From assembly GCA_964600385.1 (NCBI GenBank), contig CAZRJC010000003.1:62001-126000 (forward strand): a stretch of DNA of 64,000 nucleotides, given 5' to 3'. This document shows, piece after piece, positions 60,601 through 64,000 of the stretch. Every line of letters begins with the position of its first letter. Positions within the stretch are counted from its first letter, which is position 1. Under the pieces are notes generated by a model. That model had not been told where the DNA came from. It was given only the letters and a program-made list of their open reading frames with translations, and did not search any database. A program made the translations under genes and the position numbers. The stretch comes from DMER64 sp964600385. GTDB lineage: Bacteria; Bacteroidota; Bacteroidia; Bacteroidales; UBA932.

Positions 60601-61393
60601 CCGTACGGGGAACGGAAAATACCGAACCTTCGGTACCTGATTCCGTTGCCGGAAAGATTGCACGAGCCTCGGCCAAAAAGGCCGGGGTTTCTTTATATCT
60701 GGACGAGAAATGGCCTATTACCAACCGGTGCGCTCCCGCTTCCACTGCACATCGGGCGGCATCGGCAGCCGTACTGTGCAGGTATTTTTCTGCAGAACAC
60801 TTGTCCTGTTCCAGGAAAGTGGCTTCATGAAAAAGGATATCCACACCGGCTACCCAGGCTGGCAAATCCGCAACGGGAGCGGTGTCTGTACAATAGGCCA
60901 CCGAACGCGGTTCACTCTTGCGGACTTTCTTTTCCCTGAACAGGTATCCGTAGGCAGGAACACTGTGATGCAGCGGAAGGGAATAAACACGGGCAGTGGG
61001 TCCGTCCAGAAGCAAAGCGGGCCGGTCGCCGGAAACTATATGATGTGTAACCTTAAAGGAAGACGGGCCATTGACAAAGTGTGAAAAATAGAATTCCAGC
61101 ATCTTTTCAAACCCGCCTGGTGCATAGATATTCACCGGTGCGGTCCGTTCCAGCAGATGCATGGAGGAAAGCAGCCCGAATATTCCAAAGACATGGTCAC
61201 CGTGCAGATGCGTCAGGAATATATTATCTATGGCTCCGAGGGAAATACCCAGCTGGCGAAGCCTTAACTGCGTGCCTTCACCGCAGTCAAGTAAAAACAA
61301 CCGCCCACGTACATTCAGTACGTGAGCGGTAAAGTAGGACTCCCTTAGCGGGAGCGCAGCGGCAGAACCAAGACTAGTCAGCGTCAGTGGCAT
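60590..61393 (-). CDS. rnz: Ribonuclease Z
   Basis: 267 residues from the ATG at 61393. Metallo-beta-lactamase fold with LLDCGEGTQLRLRQLG, the HxHxDH motif THLHGDHVFG, LHHSVPAYGY, CTDT, FHEATFLEQD and the last His in VIGHFSSRY. It removes 3' trailers from tRNA precursors, which matters here because tRNA CCA ends are not encoded. The start lies 20 bases inside the rpsA end. The 3' end overlaps the exporter gene by 11 bases. Confidence 0.93.
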   Translation of the reverse strand: MPLTLTSLGSAAALPLRESYFTAHVLNVRGRLFLLDCGEGTQLRLRQLGISLGAIDNIFLTHLHGDHVFGIFGLLSSMHLLERTAPVNIYAPGGFEKMLEFYFSHFVNGPSSFKVTHHIVSGDRPALLLDGPTARVYSLPLHHSVPAYGYLFREKKVRKSEPRSVAYCTDTAPVADLPAWVAGVDILFHEATFLEQDKCSAEKYLHSTAADAARCAVEAGAHRLVIGHFSSRYKETPAFLAEARAIFPATESGTEGSVFSVPRTVTS

Positions 61394-63308
61394 TTTGTTC
61401 CATTTCCGATTTAAGGGCAGCCAATTCGGAAATATCACCCAACGTAGTCTTTTCCAGGTTGGCTTTCAGTTTTTTAACAGCTTTCTGAGTAGTTTCGGCT
61501 TCCGTTTCGGGTTTAGCCTTTTCTACGGTCTCTTTCTTAGCTTCCTGTTCCCAGGTACGGGTATGAGAAATGCTTATGCGTTTAGTATTCTTGTTGAATT
61601 CCAGCACCTTGAAAGGAAGTTTTTCTTCAAGCACAGCATTGCTTCCATCTTCTTTCACCAGGTTCTTCTGGCTTACATAAGTTTCAATGCCATAAGGCAG
61701 ACTTACTGTAGCGCCCTTGTCAACAAAGTTGATGATGGTGCCTTCATGAACAGATCCGTTGGTGAATACTGTTTCGAATACTTCCCAGGGGTTTTCTTCC
61801 AGTTGCTTGTGACCCAGACGAAGCCTGCGGTTTTCCTGATCCACTTCCAGAACAACCACTTCCAGGCTTTCACCTATTGAAGTGAATTCTGCAGGATGTT
61901 TTACCTTCCTGGCCCAGGACAAGTCACTGATATGTACCAGACCTTCAACGCCTTCTTCCAGTTCAACAAAGATACCGAAGTTGGTGAAGTTACGTACAAC
62001 GGCCGTATGTTTGGAATCTACAGGATATTTATCGGCAATGGAGGACCAGGGATCGGGTTTAAGTTGCTTGATACCCAGGGACATCTTGCGTTCTTCCTTG
62101 TCAAGAGTAAGAACAACGGCATCCACTTCCTGTCCTACCTTGAGGAAATCCTGAGCACTGCGCAGGTGCGAAGACCAGGATATCTCGGTTACGTGAATCA
62201 GACCTTCAACGCCGGGCTGAACTTCTACAAATGCTCCGTAATCTGCAATGACAACCACGCGGCCTCTTACTACAGTACCTACTTTAATCTCGTCACCAAG
62301 AGCTTCCCAGGGATGAGGGGTAAGTTGTTTGAGACCCAGGGCAATCCGTTTCTTTGTATCATCAAAGTCGAGGATAACCACGTTGATCTTCTGATCGAGC
62401 TGAACGATTTCTTCGGGATGATTGATACGGCCCCATGACAGGTCGGTGATATGAATAAGTCCGTCTACTCCGCCCAGGTCAACAAACACACCGTAAGAAG
62501 TGATGTTCTTGACTGTTCCTTCCAGAACCTGGCCTTTTTCGAGTTTGCCAATAATGTCGGCTTTTTGTGCTTCCAGTTCGGCTTCGATGAGAGCCTTGTG
62601 AGAAACCACTACGTTGCGGTATTCGTGATTGATCTTGACAATCTTGAATTCCATTGTCTTGTCAACAAAAATATCGTAATCGCGGATGGGTTTGACATCT
62701 ATCTGCGATCCGGGCAGGAAGGCTTCAATACCAAATACATCTACAATCATACCGCCTTTAGTACGGCATTTGATATAACCTTTAACGATCTCATCCTTGT
62801 TGAATGCATCGTTTACGCGATCCCATGAACGCATGGAACGAGCTTTCTTATGTGACAAAAGCAATTGTCCCTTTTTGTCTTCGGCCGTCTCTACATATAC
62901 GTCTACTTTATCTCCGACTGCCAGTTCCGGGTTATAACGGAATTCATTGATTGAAAGAACACCTTCGCTCTTGAACCCGATATTCACGATAACTTCGCGT
63001 TTGTTCAGGGCAACAACGGTTCCTTCAACTATTTCGTTCTCGATCACTTTATTAAGTGTCTGAACGTATTGGTCTTCAATGACACTCTTATCTGTGTCAT
63101 AAACGGCATCTTTTTCAAAAGCATCCCAGTCGAATTTATCTACGGGGACAGATGCGTTACTTTTTCTTTGCTTGGGTTGATCGTCAATACCTGAGAGATC
63201 CTCGGCGTAAGCGTCAACACTTTCTTTTTTTTGTGAAATTACTTCAATTTCGGGATCATGAACGTCGTTCAGATCGCTTTTGTGGGACAATTCTTTTTCC
63301 TTTGCCAT
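61374..63308 (-). CDS. rpsA: 30S ribosomal protein S1
   Basis: 644 residues. An acidic ~90-residue N-terminal extension is followed by six S1 (OB-fold) repeats at roughly 93-160, 177-245, 262-330, 347-417, 434-504 and 519-588. Clear G.V..I..YG.FVDL..G.EGLIH..DLSW signatures are in repeats three to five. The C-terminus is a charged tail. It is longer than E. coli S1 (557). S1 binds mRNA leaders, important in a lineage that rarely uses Shine-Dalgarno pairing. It is followed by rnz, overlapping by 20 bases. Confidence 0.96.
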   Translation of the reverse strand: MAKEKELSHKSDLNDVHDPEIEVISQKKESVDAYAEDLSGIDDQPKQRKSNASVPVDKFDWDAFEKDAVYDTDKSVIEDQYVQTLNKVIENEIVEGTVVALNKREVIVNIGFKSEGVLSINEFRYNPELAVGDKVDVYVETAEDKKGQLLLSHKKARSMRSWDRVNDAFNKDEIVKGYIKCRTKGGMIVDVFGIEAFLPGSQIDVKPIRDYDIFVDKTMEFKIVKINHEYRNVVVSHKALIEAELEAQKADIIGKLEKGQVLEGTVKNITSYGVFVDLGGVDGLIHITDLSWGRINHPEEIVQLDQKINVVILDFDDTKKRIALGLKQLTPHPWEALGDEIKVGTVVRGRVVVIADYGAFVEVQPGVEGLIHVTEISWSSHLRSAQDFLKVGQEVDAVVLTLDKEERKMSLGIKQLKPDPWSSIADKYPVDSKHTAVVRNFTNFGIFVELEEGVEGLVHISDLSWARKVKHPAEFTSIGESLEVVVLEVDQENRRLRLGHKQLEENPWEVFETVFTNGSVHEGTIINFVDKGATVSLPYGIETYVSQKNLVKEDGSNAVLEEKLPFKVLEFNKNTKRISISHTRTWEQEAKKETVEKAKPETEAETTQKAVKKLKANLEKTTLGDISELAALKSEMEQNATDAD

Positions 63309-63355
63309 TTTAATAATTCTGAATAAGATAAGGCTGTTAGACTTTATTTTTAAAA

Positions 63356-63381
63356 CCGACTTGTCGGGGGGTGCAAAAGTA
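63356..63381 (-). promoter_or_regulatory. rpsA promoter and leader hairpin
   Basis: TACTTTTG on the minus strand (63381 to 63374) matches TAnnTTTG and predicts a start near 63370. The leader of about 62 bases begins with a run of C and the hairpin CCGAC-AA-GTCGG (63367 to 63356). It is the longest leader with a visible structure in this window. Confidence 0.6.
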
Positions 63382-63444
63382 AATGATATTTTTTAATTAT
63401 CAAAAGAATGTAACTTTACATCTACAAATCTAGTTTCTAATTCA

Positions 63445-64000
63445 ATGATAAAATCTGAATCCGGGGTGAAATCATTCCCCAAAAATTACTGGACCGCGAT
63501 TACAATGGAATTTTTTGAACGCGGGGCCTACTACGGAGTATTATCCATTCTGTCTGTTTATCTGGTCCTGTCCCGCGAGGAAGGCGGGCTGGCTTTTTCA
63601 CGTGAGGCGGCTGGTGCCATCATGGGAACCATTCCTCCCCTCCTTTACTTCCTGCCTATGTTTGCCGGAGCTTTTGCAGACCGGTTCGGCTTTCGCAAAG
63701 TACTGATGCTGGCTTTCACATTCCTGTCTGTCGGATATTTTCTTACCGGATTCATGGAATCATACGGACTGGTGTTTGCATCGCTTATTGTCATGGCTAT
63801 CGGAGCCGGACTGTTCAAACCGGTCATTTCGGGGACCATAGCGCATAGCACCAACGAGAAGAACTCCACCCTCGGCTTTGGGATCTTCTATTGGGCCATC
63901 AACCTGGGAGCTTTCCTGTTTCCTCTCATCCTGGTTCCCCTGCTCAAGAAACAATCTTACGCTTACGTTTTCTGGATGGCTGCAGCAGCCGGACTGATTC
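63445..64000 (+). CDS. POT/PTR-family peptide:proton symporter, 3' end cut by window
   Basis: The first 185 codons are present from the ATG at 63445. The N-terminus reads FPKNYWTAITMEFFERGAYYGVLSILSVYL, the POT-family signature in helix 1 (ExxERxxYYG-like). Then comes the MFS loop GAFADRFGFRKVLM between helices 2 and 3, and GIFYWAINLGAF in helix 5. It takes up di- and tripeptides with protons. Upstream, TAACTTTA (63410-63417) is a weak -7-like match, one base off consensus. Confidence 0.85.
   Translation, partial: MIKSESGVKSFPKNYWTAITMEFFERGAYYGVLSILSVYLVLSREEGGLAFSREAAGAIMGTIPPLLYFLPMFAGAFADRFGFRKVLMLAFTFLSVGYFLTGFMESYGLVFASLIVMAIGAGLFKPVISGTIAHSTNEKNSTLGFGIFYWAINLGAFLFPLILVPLLKKQSYAYVFWMAAAAGLI

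Noticed and set aside
61374..63308. Internal repeated segments in rpsA
   Set aside because: These are the six S1 domains of the protein, not a DNA repeat element.
1..64000. CRISPR array, insertion sequences, integrases, att sites or prophage genes
   Set aside because: No regularly spaced repeats, transposase or integrase motifs, or terminal inverted repeats were found. Gene density and style look uniform.

Overview
This window comes from a compact Bacteroidota genome, most likely order Bacteroidales. The evidence is promoter -7 elements of the TAnnTTTG type before many genes, almost no Shine-Dalgarno sequences, many lipoproteins and SPI-exported proteins, and lineage-typical families (DUF4293, DUF5106, Porin_10, PorT-like barrel, a six-domain S1 protein with an acidic N-terminus). 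GC content looks close to one half by eye. No gap between genes exceeds about 140 bases. No insertion sequence, prophage, CRISPR array or rRNA is visible.

Layout. 1-4819: phospho-sugar mutase (cut by the window edge), RmlD-like reductase, AlkD-like DNA glycosylase and a GT39 membrane transferase. 4803-14096: a beta-mannan / galactoglucomannan locus with a GH3 glucosidase facing an operon of CE7 esterase, GH5 mannanase, GH27 alpha-galactosidase, GPH symporter and AGE-family epimerase. 14024-25814: a long minus-strand array. It begins with a three-gene set (steroid 5-alpha-reductase homologue, old-yellow-enzyme reductase, short-chain dehydrogenase) that resembles the bile-acid / steroid 5AR-5BR-3betaHSDH clusters of gut Bacteroidales. 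It continues with an orphan HAMP sensor, TrkH, a RecD-like helicase, DPP-IV, a methyltransferase and a zinc metallopeptidase. 25852-31586: DUF5106-thioredoxin lipoprotein, Porin_10 protein, MltF-like transglycosylase and a LolC/E-type permease. 31636-37258: tRNA-Gly(CCC), SirB1-like protein, nucleoside phosphorylase, DUF4293 protein, and an exported Gfo/Idh + DUF1080 + TIM-barrel operon of the 3-keto-glycoside type. 37293-42602: TPR protein, a degenerate M28 peptidase, a PorT-like barrel and CstA. 42504-49423: uvrB-rel-uvrA. 49465-54884: a glucosaminidase/LysM-MltG-RsmI-FolB-MtaB-ChrA-ChrA array. 54937-64000: cytidine deaminase, SRP RNA, mnmA, S41 protease, OprO/P-like porin, a YeiH-family exporter gene broken by an in-frame amber codon, RNase Z, rpsA and a partial POT transporter.

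Common themes. Tandem genes usually touch or overlap. Seven of the nine convergent pairs overlap in coding sequence, and the two that do not are the only ones with clear hairpin terminators. Several start codons lie only 4-7 bases after the last base of TAnnTTTG. The SRP RNA promoter in this window fires about four bases after that element, so these mRNAs are probably leaderless or nearly so. The most notable items are the putative steroid/bile-acid operon, the leaderless promoter pattern, a perfect 18-bp inverted repeat whose arms carry two divergent -7 boxes, and the amber-interrupted exporter.
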